Shown piece after piece: positions 12,095-24,156 of a stretch of DNA of 64,000 bases. The position numbers and the translations under genes are program-made. The stretch's first letter is position 1. Each line of letters opens with the position of its first letter. The notes below the pieces were generated by a model. The model did no database searches and was not told the DNA's origin. It was given only the letters and a program-made list of their open reading frames with translations. Origin of the DNA: Paralvinella palmiformis (lineage: Eukaryota > Annelida > Polychaeta > Terebellida > Alvinellidae); NCBI GenBank assembly GCA_025642065.1, contig JAODUP010000915.1, positions 28,501 through 92,500 of the forward strand, read 5' to 3'.

Positions 12095-12232
12095 GTGAAA
12101 GTAATCGCTGATTACGATTACATTTACGCTGTAATTGATTACGATTACATTGCATCTAGAAATGGGGATTACGATTATTTGAGATCGTGTAATTAATTAC
12201 AATTACCTATTACGATTACCCCATGCCTAGAG
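12095..12232. mobile_element. GATTAC-rich inverted-repeat element (hAT-like MITE candidate)
   Basis: Built from overlapping copies of GATTACGATTAC and its complement GTAATCGTAAT, so it is strongly palindromic. The right end reads CGATTACCCCATGCCTAG, whose complement (TAGGCATGGGGTAATCG) looks like a hAT-type terminus. The left end is unclear and no target duplication was found. Confidence 0.45.
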
Positions 12233-12605
12233 CAGTCCCCACTGCCATTAAATATATAGATATTTAATTACCCGTGATTTAATGAAACATTAATCAGGAT
12301 TAGATTTAAATTCAGAGAAAAAACGATCCTGAAACATGTCATAGATTTCCAGCAACCGGTACATGTTCGTGTTCTCCTTGGTGTAATCTGAGGGTGTGTC
12401 GATCAGATATATAGTGACATATCACCAGGTAATATAAGGTAGTTCATTGATATCACATATCCATTATTTAGCTGGTATTGAGTAGGGCTCGGTTAAATTG
12501 CCATTGTTAGACAATAATATAATACACAATGTGGAAAATATTAACTAAATAAGTTTACAAAACGTGGAGTCCAAGATCTGAAAAATGAGGCGGGGGATAA
12601 TCTCA

Positions 12606-12717
12606 ATATATACAAGAAATACAGTTTAGAAACTCACTTCAAGTTGTGATGGGAATAAAGCCACATAGATGTTTTGGCATGATATAACATGGTAAATAAT
12701 CAAACACCTTTTATAAT
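12606..12717 (+). repeat. Direct repeat, copy 2
   Basis: Second copy of the repeat at 11,987-12,093. After it the flanks diverge completely. Confidence 0.8.
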
Positions 12718-12844
12718 GCAGCACTTTTAGGAAAACGTGCTACTTACAAATTGTCAACATGGTATAATAAAGGGAAGGGCATGTGCAACACAGCTGTTAA
12801 AAGTTCTGATCCACTGGACAGAGACATTGGACCAGGGGGAATCA

Positions 12845-13860
12845 ATTGACTGCATAAATATCGTGATTTCTCAAAGACCTTTGATTTAGATTTCTCATAG
12901 ACCTTTGATTCAGTACCCCACACTTGGTGCATGGATTATAGATTTGCTGACTGGTAGAAAGCAGCCGGTGTCAGTAAATGGAGCACTCTCGGGTCTTGGA
13001 GAAGTACTCAGGGGCATCCCTCAGGGCAGCGTCCTTGGGCCACTGCTTTACATCCTGTTTGTAAACGACATCCCATGGGGTGTACATGGATAGATTTAAA
13101 TGTTCACTGATGATTCAAATTTCTACAGAGAGATGTGCTCAGGTATCGATCAATATCACCTACACGCGGACTTAGATGCTCTAGAGCGATAATCAAATGA
13201 GTGGCTGCTAAGATTCAATGCCGACAAACGTAAAGTCCTACATATAGAATCAATAAACCAGCGTCAAAAGAAGGCCAAGGCCGAAGAATCAATCTCCAAG
13301 GAACCGAACTGGAAAAGAGGCTATGGGTACATTGACCCACTGCTGAATGTCAGTCCTCGCTGCGAGAAACAGGTCACAAAGGGAAACAAAATCCTTGGAT
13401 TGATTAGAAGATCTTAGAGTTACCTAGATGAACCATCATCGGCGCAGCTCTACACGTCGCTGGTAAGACAATACCAGGAGTATGTCAACGTTCAGTGTAT
13501 CGGCCCCAGTCTAGAAAAAAAAAACCGACTATCTTATTGCTGGAAAACACGCAGAGAAGAGCAATCTGTATGGTGCTTAGCTTAAAGGAACTGAATTATG
13601 AGGTCCGACTAGCTAGACTTAATTTGCCAAGCCAATATTACAGAAGAGCTCGTGGTGATATGATTGAAGCATACAAACAGGTCAAAGGTACATTTTCAGT
13701 TGATACCCCTTACATCGAGCTGGAAGACACAGGTAGCAGAGGAAATGAGTTCGAGTTAAAGGAGAAGGCAGCTAAGGCTGTACGTCTCGGTACTCAAAAT
13801 GTTTAGTTTTACGGGTTCATTATTTGAACGGTCCAAACTACAAACAGGCTGTTTGTTATG
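12845..13860 (+). mobile_element. CR1/Jockey-like non-LTR retrotransposon, 3' ORF2 fragment
   Basis: RT motifs appear in order. RGIPQGSVLGPLLYILFVND (about 13,000-13,070) is followed by FTDD (about 13,100; a variant of the FADD catalytic box), then an NEWLLRFNADK-type motif, a KGNKILGLIRRS motif, and LENTQRRAICMV (about 13,535) leading to LNLPSQYYRRARGDMIEAYK. The stretch 13,495-13,806 is open for 103 codons; elsewhere stops and shifts break the frame. The finger/palm start and the endonuclease are absent, so this is a 5'-truncated, mutated copy. Confidence 0.85.
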
Positions 13861-14344
13861 CCTAGATAAGTACAAGAGGATAAGTGTAAGTATATTTATT
13901 GAATTAAATTAAGATAGAAACAGTAAGAACAGTGAAGAAGTATTAACTACAGGTGCGTAACTATTCGGCAATTCCGAACTGGCAGATAAATCTACTTAAG
14001 ATAATCTTAAGTTAAAGATTCAGATTGAGAAGAGCGGGAAAATGTTTATTTAGATTCTAAGGGCTCGTTACAGCCCTGAATTAAATTCCCCTTTAATGTC
14101 TACACAAGACTATGTACAATGAACACACAATGCCATTATTTAACATGAGTAAAATATTTTAAGAATTACGATTTATACAAATTTCAACTATTGATATTCA
14201 TGTTTATAATTACTACTAAAATAATTTGACATCCCCCCTCTGTTCATTATTTACCAGGAACTCTTATATCCATGGACAGTATACAACACGTCGGAATGAT
14301 CCCCGCGTCGTAGCCCAAAGTACACACTTAATGATAAAAGGCTT

Positions 14345-14460
14345 TATTTGTCATTGACATGAATTATGGAATGCGCTTCCATCAAACATACAAAAAGGAA
14401 ATCTGTTTCAACATTTAACCGACAATTAAAAAAGATGTATAGAAATATCTGTGCAAATTG
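14345..14460 (+). mobile_element. Non-LTR ORF2 C-terminal fragment
   Basis: One frame reads ELWNALPSNIQKGN; the next frame continues SVSTFNRQLKK. This is the LWNxLP...SVxxFxxxLK signature at the end of many non-LTR ORF2 proteins, broken by a frameshift. It may be the tail of an element related to the one ending near 13.86 kb. Confidence 0.6.
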
Positions 14461-15311
14461 AATAAAGTTTACTCCTCGAATGGTGGTCCGAAGGTGGCAT
14501 AATCTTTATGAACCTTCACACCCCAGGTCTTCGGGTTTTACTGTTGTATTATCATTATATGTAATGTGGCCTACAAATTGTTATTAAATATTATAATTCA
14601 ATCATCAACTTGTCATGGTCCTATATCAGCATAAGGTTGAGTCTAACCGAGTTGGGTTTGGGGCATGGGTAAAGGTAATAAGTGTTTAGCATGAGATAGA
14701 AATGTTATTATAATAGTGGTATACTTTCCTTTTTTTTATATAAAATAAAATATATTTAGCTGTGGTATATATATATATATATATATATATGGCGATTTCC
14801 AGGGGTCCCTCACTTGTATATGTAAAGACCGATATATGACCTATATATTCTTGTCGATCACACCATAGTCCCGCCTTTGGTTTAGTGGGCGGAGCTAAAA
14901 AGTGTACGGTTGTTAAAGATAAGACTCTATAGTAGAGTCCGCTACCGCCGGCTACCGGACACCTTCAGAATTTACTAAAACTCCGGCACTGTCTGCCTAG
15001 CTCAAACTTGAAGTATTTGTGCAATTCTATCAAGGTAACATACAAGCAACAAGAGTAATTACTTCTCACCTTTTATTTATTATGCAATATTTATCAATTC
15101 AACCATGGCTTAGTTGATAAGTTCATGCTGAATACTGTGACATACTCTGGCAGCAGACCCATTATATAAGCCACGGAAACCGAAAATGTGCCTATAACCA
15201 CTTAGTATAAATAATTATCCCTCTTTAGCCAGAGCAGAACTCCATAAACGGCAATTGTTTTAGTTGACCTAATTTCTAAGCCAATTAGGTGGCAACATTG
15301 ACCAAACCCCC

Positions 15312-15314
<3 letters not shown>
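14460..15314. other. No gene recognised
   Basis: Non-coding DNA upstream of GST copy B, including a (TA)n tract at 14,766-14,790. No supported coding region. Confidence 0.4.

Positions 15315-15344
<30 letters not shown>
15315..15344. repeat. (CA)n microsatellite
   Basis: About fifteen CA units, followed by a short GTGTGTG inversion. It lies just upstream of GST copy B. Confidence 0.95.
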
Positions 15345-15347
<3 letters not shown>

Positions 15348-15374
15348 TGTGGCCTTAAATGTTTGAGCATTGTG

Positions 15375-15513
15375 GCTGCTGTTTGTTGACGAAATAGGTT
15401 CATTTAAATGATAGGCTTCCTCCATTAAATCGTAGCAAACGTCTAGGATAATTATCAATACAGTGATATATTCTGTATAATTTCTAGTAGGAACAGGTAA
15501 CTGACAAGAAGCC
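15375..15513 (+). promoter_or_regulatory. Conserved upstream block of GST copy B
   Basis: Matches 1,545-1,711 before copy A. Conservation in this non-coding stretch, where the flanks differ, marks the left edge of the duplicated unit and the probable promoter/5'UTR. Confidence 0.55.
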
Positions 15514-16066
15514 ATGACCAAGTATCAGCTTTTGTACTTCGATGGGAGAGGTCTAGCAGAACTCGCTCGTTGGTTGTTCGCGGCGGCCGGACAACAATAT
15601 GAAGATGTCAGAATGAAGAGGGATGATTGGCCAAAGTACAAACCAAGTATGTCATCAATTTTATTTCATTGTTTCTAACCTGATTATTATGATGCGACGT
15701 CATGCAGCGAGTTAGGCTACCGAACAGAACTGAGTCACGTTTACAAGATGTCTGTCGACGGTGGTGCTCTCGTAGCACACACACACATTTTTATCTCACA
15801 TCATATGTCTTCAGCCATAATCTGTGTTAGCGTTATTGTTTGCCTGTATGTTTTGGATGATCGTCAAGGCATGACTGCTTCACACCAATTTATTAACAAC
15901 TGTACATGGATGATGATGTTCTATTAAAGCGGTGAAGTTGTGATGTTGTGAAGATTGACATATTTTATGGCAAATAAAAATTCCAAAAAACTCTTAACGT
16001 CCAACGTCTGATCCAGTATATTGTCACACGACTATAGCCCTCTAAAAAGTACCGAGATCAGTTGAC

Positions 16067-16127
<61 letters not shown>

Positions 16128-19100
16128 AACTCCCCCCTTCCCGCATCGTGAGCTTGTTGTCCAGGAGAGACCCATAACACACAGTCACTAAACAAAGCTC
16201 TCACACAGTCAACACACACCGCAAAGACATGAACACAACACAAACAAACAACAAACAACGGACACCGTCAAATCATGCACTTCTCTTCCAGCCCCCGACT
16301 TCGCTTCATTACTTTCGGAGGTCGCTCGGTCCATTTAGCCTACCGAGTGCACAAAAGTGGCCGTAAAACATCAATCATCATCATCATCATCACCTTAATA
16401 TTAAAAACCATAGTGTTTTATGTTGATGATGGGCGTATTGTTTGCTGCCTATTCAGGTTAGAACCAAACTCATCAGAGATTACACCCTGTCAGATATAAT
16501 ACACTATATTAAAATAAAATAAAAACGGCATGTCTTTCTAAGATTGTGAGGGCAGTTGTACGCCAGTAATTTAGTGAAGTCAATAAATTACTTGCGATCC
16601 TTTGTGTGGTTTAGCGTCGAGTGGTTCTGGATATTTCTGCAACGAAGTATGCACACGCACCGTATTTACGGAAGCGGTGTGACGTCACGCCAAACTCATC
16701 TACTGGTCAGTGCATTGACGTGAAAGAAACCTAGACCGAGCACCCAGTGGTGTTTGATTGGGCCGCCTGACCAAACACTTCCGTTAGGAAGCTATGAATA
16801 CGGACATTTATTGTGATGTGTGCATTATAATTTTGTGTGTCCAGAGAATCTATATTACTCCTGTCCTATTATATGCCATCAGATATGTATAGGTTGTTTT
16901 ATTCAAGTTCGTAGATCTAGTTTAATTGGGATCAAACGTCAGAGACGTGCCGGGGGTTGTCGAATAGGCTAAATATAATAATAGTTAAGCTTAATTTCCC
17001 CACAAAAGACAACGCTTTAGCAGCTATTTTAAAAGTGTTCCTTGTATTTACTTTCACGCCCACGACTTATGCAACCAACTACACAACAATAATTCACCAT
17101 GTTTATAAACACGATTTTAAAGTCTGCGTTCCTTTTTGCCCCTGCCGGAAGTTGGGACATGTTTGCCATCAAATCAGCGTCCGTGTTCGGTCAAGTTTTT
17201 CTTTCAGGTCAACGTATATAGGTCAGTAGACGTTTCACAGTGACGTCAGTGAGCTCCTGTGGCTTAGCGGTTAAGCACTTGGTGCCAGGGATCACAGGTT
17301 CAATCCCAGCAAGAGGTCGAAACTTTTCTAGAGATTAATTTCTCGGCTCACAACATCATGGGTGGCTGACCAAGTTAAATGGCGCTGCCGTCTCCACTGA
17401 ATTATTAAAAATAAAGGGGGACGTTAAAGACCCCCTGAGGACGTAAAACACTCTGGCAGTGACCACCCTCGTGGCATTTCGGCTCCATCTTTCCGTACTG
17501 CTGCCCTGGGAGTGGTGGGGGAGGAGTGAATTCTCAACCACTCCAAGATAGAGGCTGGGCTGAATAAGAAATCAAATCAAATCATTAAACAGAACGTAAC
17601 ACGCCAAGTCACGTGATCGTTTGCTGCCGACTGGTTTGCAAAACAAGACAAGTTGGCAGCTATTTTCATTGTGTTTACTCTTTATAATAGTTCGAATATT
17701 TAATTATGGGGATGTTGTATGTTGTTATGGGGTATACTATAGTCGGGTGGATAGTTCGTTGTCCTTTCACTGCATTCCGAAAGGAGAGCTACGACGACAA
17801 CTTTGGCTGCGTGCGATCAAGTGTCAACATTGGTATCCAACCGTCAATTAAAATTATCACTGACCCAGTTTTTGGACGGCATTTCATTTTAGGTTTGAAC
17901 AGTTTTAATTACTAGCATTGATAGATCTAGCTACCAGTAATGAGTACTGGTAGCACTTACATAAACATAATTTACTGTAAAACAGACTTTGTTGTCTCGG
18001 CCGTAGGTGTATTTGACTGGCGCTGTCACTAGGCCGACGTTTCCGTGCACTGGCCCTGGATGGTGGACCCACCATTCACCGAACCCGTAATTTGCCGTTA
18101 AGGTATACCTCGATACCGAATATATGTTTCACTTGGGTGGTCTAAACTATACTGAACCAAATGTATTTGAAATGTCTAGTCTCTTGACCTGTCCAATTGT
18201 CGTTTAAATCGTTTAATATTTGACTGGCTCCTGCTAGTAAGGGCGCTTTATTAAATATACAGATTAACATTATTATTGTTATTCTGCCTTTCCGATGATT
18301 ATACCAAAGTTGACTGACTGTCTGGTTTCTTGTTGTCAACTCTAAATTGCTGCTTTGATCTGGAGAACATTAATAATTTGAATGGATAAAATTACACTTT
18401 ACCCGTAGCTGGTCATTTGATAACGCTCCGTTCTCCTCGTCAAAGAAAGTGGTGAGGAGCAGTGGGTATAAATCATGATCACTATCACTGCAGGTCCTCT
18501 CACCTTTAAACTCTGGTATTGAGATTAAAAAGGCACCATTTTAGCAAAAATCATAAGAATTTAGACCCTCAGCAGATGGTAGGGTGGCTCATCCAGATGG
18601 ATAGGCAGAAGTGACTGGCCTCTTGTAATTGCCTAACAGAAGGCTTGTTTTTTGTTGTTCGGGGAGAATCCCCAGGCTGTCGCTTATTCGGCGCAGCCTC
18701 TATGTTGGAGTGGTTGAGAAACCCCCTCCCCCACCACTCACAGGGAGCAGTACGGAAAGATGGAGCCGAAATACCATGAGGGTGGTCACTGCGGAGTGTT
18801 TTACGTGCTCAGGGGGTCTTTAACGTCCCCCTTTATTTTAAGTAATTCAGTGGAGACGGCAGCGCCATTTAACGTGGTCAGCCACCCACGATGTTGTGAG
18901 CCGAGAAATTAATCTCTGGAAAAGTTTCGACCTCTTGCGGGGTTCGAACCTGTGACCGTTGATACCAAATGTCGGGTGCTTAACTGCTAGGCCACCCGAG
19001 CTCACATAGCAGAAAGCCTTTCTCCGTCATATCTTGTAGTGACCGGGGCAGCAAAATGCTTGTAGAAGCTGGCATTCAACTTGCATGCTTCACTGGTGGA

Positions 19101-22100
19101 AGATGTCTTGGTTATCGTAATCTTTCGTGAATAAGGCTCATTTTTTCACTGTTTTCCGTCGTTTGAGGTGGGGTGCCCGTTATACACCATAAATATATAT
19201 ATATATTTTTTTTTTGACAGACATATTTTATTGCTACGGCCATTGTTTTTTTGAATACTTGTTTTACAAAGACGCCGATCACAGCTGAAATCCGCCGCCG
19301 TGAAATAAAATCGTCTTTTATTCTTTTTATTATTATTTTCGCGCCGACCCGCCTGAACACCGTGCGGAAGCGAATTAGGCTATCACGCGGTCAATTCCAA
19401 AATGGTGACAGGTCAGTTCCGCTTCGAAATTATTTCTACAATAAATCAGTCTTCAAGCCTAGAAATCTTGTAAATTTAAACTGATTATAACTCCCCCCCC
19501 ATCGAGAAACACAAATAGTTCGATCTTTGCAGATATCTGCTTAAAATCGCCATCGAAAATATCGCCATGATAAGACTAACACCGATAAAAGAATATTTGC
19601 ATTGCTTTTTATAATACTGTAAACTTAATTGAAGTATTTTAACGGTTATTATAATAATTAACTTAATTTCCTTGTGTCTAATTATTATATTTTATAACCT
19701 TTAATTACCAAATGATCAAAATTATCATTATTCTAGCTGTGAACATAAATAAACTACCGTAAAAACTCGCGAAACATCGCGACTTATACGTGGGTCATAT
19801 TTCACTGATTAGCGAAAGAATAGAAATCACTGCTCACAACTGAGACAATTAAGTTTGGTTATTAATTATAACATAAAATCAATTACGAATGGAAATCAAA
19901 GGTTGTGACAAACAGCTTTTGATCTTTTTGCGGACTTTTAATCTCATAGGAATTTTTAATTTAATTTTACCCTGCCATGCATGTGTAATGAGCACAGTAT
20001 GCATCAGCTATCTCTTTAATCAGGTAGACCCAGGGCTCATGAGGCTTGTTGGTGATATCCACGTACCTGACCTCTTGCACACGGCCACCAACAGCAAACC
20101 TGATCTATTTATATAATTTAATCTAGAAGAAATAATTATCAAAGGAAAGTAAAGCCTAATGCCAGTAATGGTAATAAAATATAGTCGGTAGGCAGCCCAG
20201 GCACACCATGACACTGAGTGGTTGTGTGAATTGTGTGTTCTGCCAAATTAACACGATTTTAATTGTTGTTCGAACAATAGTAGGATTCTTAGTGAGTGAC
20301 TTGTATGCCTTCATCGGTGTTCGAATGAACATTCCTGTCGTGTTAATGACATAATTGACGTGTAAATGTCGGCAAGCGTTAGATCAGGCCACAGACTAGG
20401 ATCGTTTTGACAGCCGTCTTCCACGCAGTACGGATCTGGCAACTTGCCAGCACTGTCACCGTACTCTAATTTCCTTTCATCCCAATACCGACTTCTTTTG
20501 CCAACCAGCACAATGCACATGCGCGAAATGACGTCATGCGTTGGTAAACATGAAACATCCTATAGGTTTTAGTTCACCAAGACCAATAACAGCAAAAATA
20601 CCCCAAAATAATTATTAACATTTTCCTTTTCAAACATGCCTCCCCCTCCTAAACACATTTGATATAATTAATATTTCATCAATTAATCTAAATCACAATA
20701 AATTCATTCTTGTTAATTATTAATTGAGATACAGTATTATAAAGTGTATGTTATGAAATGAAGTCAGTAATTGCATCTTAGAACCTTAATCCTAGAATAA
20801 TTTATGAATTGTGGGGATAATTAAGGCCATGGCATATCTGAAAACTAATTAATTTATCAAAGGGATTATACCAGTCTTTAGTTATGACATGTATCCAGAA
20901 GTAGTTATAATGTAGATCTTTTTTTATAAAGTGTGTTACTATGTTACAGTTGTAAAGAATATAATTGTTTTAAATTAGTAACACATGATGTAAAGTAAAA
21001 TTAACTTAGATTGAGCTGTTTTCCTTCTCAGTTAGAGACCCTCCAATAGTATAGTTATTAGAGCACTACGCTGTAAACTTCAAATCAAAGTTCAAATTGA
21101 ACCAAGATACCTATGCTTGTGCGATATTTCTGATATTATAAAGACACTCTTTATAATAATAATAATAGCCGAAATGGCAGTTATTTTACGTGGCTGGCAA
21201 CCTCAAATGAGGGAGACGCATTTGGTCTCTAATTTATAGCTTCCCCACAGAGACTAATTCTTGCCTTGTGATGTCACCAGTGCTTAGGGCTGTGAATCAT
21301 CTCGTATATCCTTGTATATTTTAAGCAGCAGAAAATGACTTTTGATCATTTAAAAAAGGGCAGGCATGAAATAGATAATAAAAGAAATATTGGAAACACC
21401 TTGTGTGTTGCTGTTAATAAGTATATAACATTTTGCATCACAGATGATAGTTTTAATATTTGATGTCTTATTTTCAGCCACTCCCTTTGGTCAAGTGCCC
21501 ATGCTGACAGTTGATGATGACTTCAAGTTGTCACAAAGTCTGGCCATTGCCAGATTCTTGGCCAAACGCTTCGGTTTGTACTTAAACACTTTTATTAAAA
21601 AAACTCCAAATCATGTTATTGTTACATGAAAATAAAACATTTATTTTACACACGTATATGGACCATACAAAATATAAGAATCATACCAAATATTGATAAC
21701 TAGATATAGAGAAACTGAAACTAGAATATTTAGAATCCTTGTTTTAAAGTGATCACATCTTAAAATGTATTTGAATTATTTTATTCTTTCTGTAAAAATT
21801 ACAGGCTTCATGGGAAAAGATGAATTTGAAGAAGCAAGATGTAACATGGTGCTAGAATGTACTGAGGACATGAGGAAACTATACTTAAAGACTGTGTTTG
21901 GTGATGACGCTTCTAAGGTAAGAAAATAATGAATTCTAGTTTAATTCCACCTTTTTAATGAGTGCTTCCTACAAGGAAATACACTATTGTAGAAACTTAT
22001 ATTTAAAAGAAACAGGTTTAATTTAATCTGAAAAATGTCATGACGGAAATATATTAAATTATGGATGTCTATGGGCGGAGTTAGGTTTTTTACTGTTAAA

Positions 22101-24034
22101 AGCCTAATTTACGTTACATTGTAAAAACTGTTATTAATCATAAAATACTGTAAAAATTTAAAAAGCGTCATTCATTATAAGCCAATAGTACTATTTCTAG
22201 TGTATGTCATTAAACACATTTATGTGATAGTGTCTTTACTTAAAAGTTTCAAACTCATTTCATTTCGCACTTCAGTGTGAATATTTCAAAAATTGGAAAA
22301 TATTTGCTTAATTGATGCTGATGAAGCTGGGCATGATGGCAGCTTCACAGCTAATTCTAGAAATTCAGTTGACACTCCGTAAGTTCTGATGGCCTTCCAC
22401 CAATTAATTGGTGAGAGTTTGGTAGCAACGTTGGTGAAAAAATGTAGATGGAAAGGATGATGTTTGTGCCTGATAGTGTGACACTTTGCATCTTATTTAC
22501 TGGGTATGTTTCACCTGGGGTGTGCATGTCTTGGCTTTGAGCTGGTCGGATTGGTTTGGCACCAATGCATGGAAGGTCTCTCTGTATGGGATCCTTGCAG
22601 TATCCTATAAGTGAGAAGGATATTTTCCCACATTAATCTCTAGACGAAATGCTCCGAGATACTATCTGGTATCAGGATCCAGCTCTCCGACAATCATGCA
22701 CGTCCTTGGCTTCCCGGTTACGATTCATTCGGAGCCGCAGGGTTGACCAGTGAAGCCTCGTTTATAAAGTGCTTTCTGGTCATATATTATATAATTAGAT
22801 CTACCAGCATTTAACACCTACTTCTAGATTAGGTATCATTCACTTTTATGTATTATATCTTGAAATCTATTTGGTGCGAGTTATAATGCTTCCATCTCGT
22901 GGATATTGTATACCTTTGTTTAGTCACTAGTCTTTAATTTATTAAACATAGGCATAGCTGCACATAATCATAACTTGGTTAGTTATAGTTAATTTATACG
23001 GTTTGAATGTGGCATGTGTTGGTGAATGTGTATACGCTACCCTTTCCGCACATAACACCCCGCACGCGTTACAGTAGTTTTATCAGCGAGGCGATGTAAC
23101 TTGGGTCTTTGGTAGTTTCCAATCGTTGGCAGTGTCTGCTTTGCTGTAAGCATTATACCTCTGTACAAGGGATTGAGCGTGTAGGCAACTACCGGCATGT
23201 GTTCATCAGTGAAGGTCAACTAGACTGGGTATTGGCTTATCATAATGGAGATTAGTCTCTTAACTCAGTTGCTGTTTATGATGTAGTAGATGTTGTTATC
23301 ATTTTATTATTTTACAGTTGCCTTTTTTAATTGAGTTTTTTTACAAGTCAGTGTAACAAAACTGTTAACCAGTTTTTACGTAATATTAATAAACGCTAAT
23401 TAACGGTGTTAATAATGTTTGCATAAAAAACCTGCCAACCCTGAGACTGAGGGTTTGAAAGTTGATTTCACGAATAACTGAATAAGTGTTTTTAAATGAT
23501 ATTATATTGTCATCATTTTAAATGTGAACTAAATATTAATCTTTGCTAATCGGAAGTATTTATATTTGTACACAAAATGTTTGTAAATAAATGTCTTCTT
23601 CTTCTGGATACCTTGTTTGTATCATTCACAGACTGCAGCAATGGAGAAGTGGGAAGGTAGTGAACGAGATGAATTTCTTGAAAAGTTTGAGAGACTTCTT
23701 TCAGCTAACAAGAATGGTGATGGTTTCTTTGTTGGAGATGAGGTAGGTACATAATAAAGTCAACCAAACTGTTGTCTAGATTTTACTAAATAATTTCTTT
23801 TAAACTTGGGTTAATGTATGCCAGTAGGTTGTGATGACTGTTTGTGTTTTAATTTCTTGTTTCCAGATTACAGTGGCTGATATGGGATTCTGCTGTTTAA
23901 CTGATTCTTTTGCCAGTCAGAGTTCCTTAGATTGGGGCAAGTTTCCTAAACTGACTGCTCTACGAGATCGTGTGAAAAAGGACAACACCAAAATTGCAGA
24001 ATGGCTTGCTAAATGTCCCATCACCCAGTTCTAG
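15514..24034 (+). CDS. Sigma-class glutathione S-transferase, copy B (intact)
   Basis: Five exons: 15514-15646, 21478-21573, 21805-21917, 23632-23742, 23867-24034; introns have GT-AG borders and phases 1,1,0,0. Together they give 621 bp and 206 aa, the usual length for sigma GSTs. It should conjugate or isomerise substrates with glutathione in the cytosol. The N-terminal thioredoxin-like domain starts MTKYQLLYFDGRGLAEL with Tyr8 as the expected catalytic residue, then DDWPKYKP, the cis-Pro loop GQVPML and the glutathione-binding QSLAIARFLAKR. The C-terminal helical domain follows (FMGKDEFEEARCNM, NKNGDGFFVGDEITVADM, ending CPITQF). The nearest well-known relative by pattern is haematopoietic prostaglandin D synthase, but the Trp that shapes that enzyme's pocket is not evident, so the exact reaction is open. 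Introns 1 and 3 are much longer than in copy A because of insertions. The start was chosen by alignment to copy A and the family N-terminus. Confidence 0.93.
16067..16123. repeat. (TA)n(GA)n compound microsatellite
   Basis: About 23 bases of TA followed by about 34 bases of AG/GA. Confidence 0.95.
16297..16393 (+). repeat. SINE-A, 3' part
   Basis: Body words CTTCGCTTCATTAC, GGTCGCTCGGTCCATTTAG and AAAAGTGGCCGTAAAACATC, ending in a (CAT)n tail. The tRNA-like head is missing. It lies in intron 1 of GST copy B, in a stretch absent from copy A. Confidence 0.8.
17250..17570 (+). repeat. SINE-B, full-length tRNA-derived copy
   Basis: The head has a pol III A box (GTGGCTTAGCGGTTAAGC) and a B box (GGTTCAATCCC). 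The body carries GTCGAAACTTTTC, AGAGATTAATTTCTCGGCTC and TCCACTGAATTATTAAAAAT, and ends near CCAAGATAGAGGCTG. Copies lie at 18,655-19,005 (minus) and 59,697-60,055 (plus). The open frames on the opposite strand recur in all three copies and are not genes. Confidence 0.88.
18655..19005 (-). repeat. SINE-B, inverted copy
   Basis: The same body as 17,250-17,570 in reverse, with the tRNA-like head at the high-coordinate end (ending in GAGCTCGGGTGGCCTAGCAG on the minus strand). Confidence 0.88.
19010..20575. other. Intronic DNA, no gene recognised
   Basis: Part of the extra sequence in intron 1 of GST copy B. Short open frames exist (77-82 codons) but none has recognisable motifs. Confidence 0.35.
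22080..23445. mobile_element. hAT-like insertion in intron 3 of GST copy B
   Basis: Intron 3 of copy A is continuous across TCTGATGTCTGAGGGTTTG (about 3,818). In copy B the left half (ATGTCTATGGG, near 22,063-22,074) and the right half (ACTGAGGGTTTG, from about 23,448) are about 1.4 kb apart. The inserted DNA ends, read inward from the right on the minus strand, with CAGGGTTGGCAGGTTTTTTA, a hAT-type terminus. The left end has the related GGAGTTAGGTTTTTTA. No transposase frame is present. The target duplication is too worn to define. Confidence 0.5.
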
Positions 24035-24150
24035 TATTTCTAATTGTTGATGTCTTTATCGTTCAATTGTATTTTATCTTTTTTGTTCTACCAACAGTAT
24101 TCTTTATAATTTAGGAGATAATTTTGAATTATATACACATAATGAATATA

Positions 24151-24156
24151 AATAAA
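24151..24156 (+). terminator. Polyadenylation signal, GST copy B
   Basis: AATAAA about 115 bases after the stop codon, in the same context as the signal of copy A. Confidence 0.5.

Larger units (their letters stand above)
16545..20575. mobile_element. Large insertion in intron 1 of GST copy B, origin unknown
   Basis: Intron 1 of both GST copies aligns up to CGGCATGT...TTCTA (2,262-2,273 in A; about 16,527-16,543 in B). It resumes at GACCAATAACAGC (A 2,300; B about 20,580). About 4 kb is therefore extra in copy B. It contains two SINE-B copies in opposite orientation and three CRE-like TGACGTCA palindromes (near 16,682, 17,241, 20,530). No transposase or clear terminal repeat was recognised, so it may be several insertions. 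The alternative is deletion from copy A. Confidence 0.5.

Noticed and set aside
17356..18823. Open frames with similar protein text (ending in PFNLVSHP or starting with LVFCCSGRIPRL) at 17.4, 18.7 and 59.9 kb
   Set aside because: All lie inside SINE-B copies; the repeated text is the SINE body, not a gene family.
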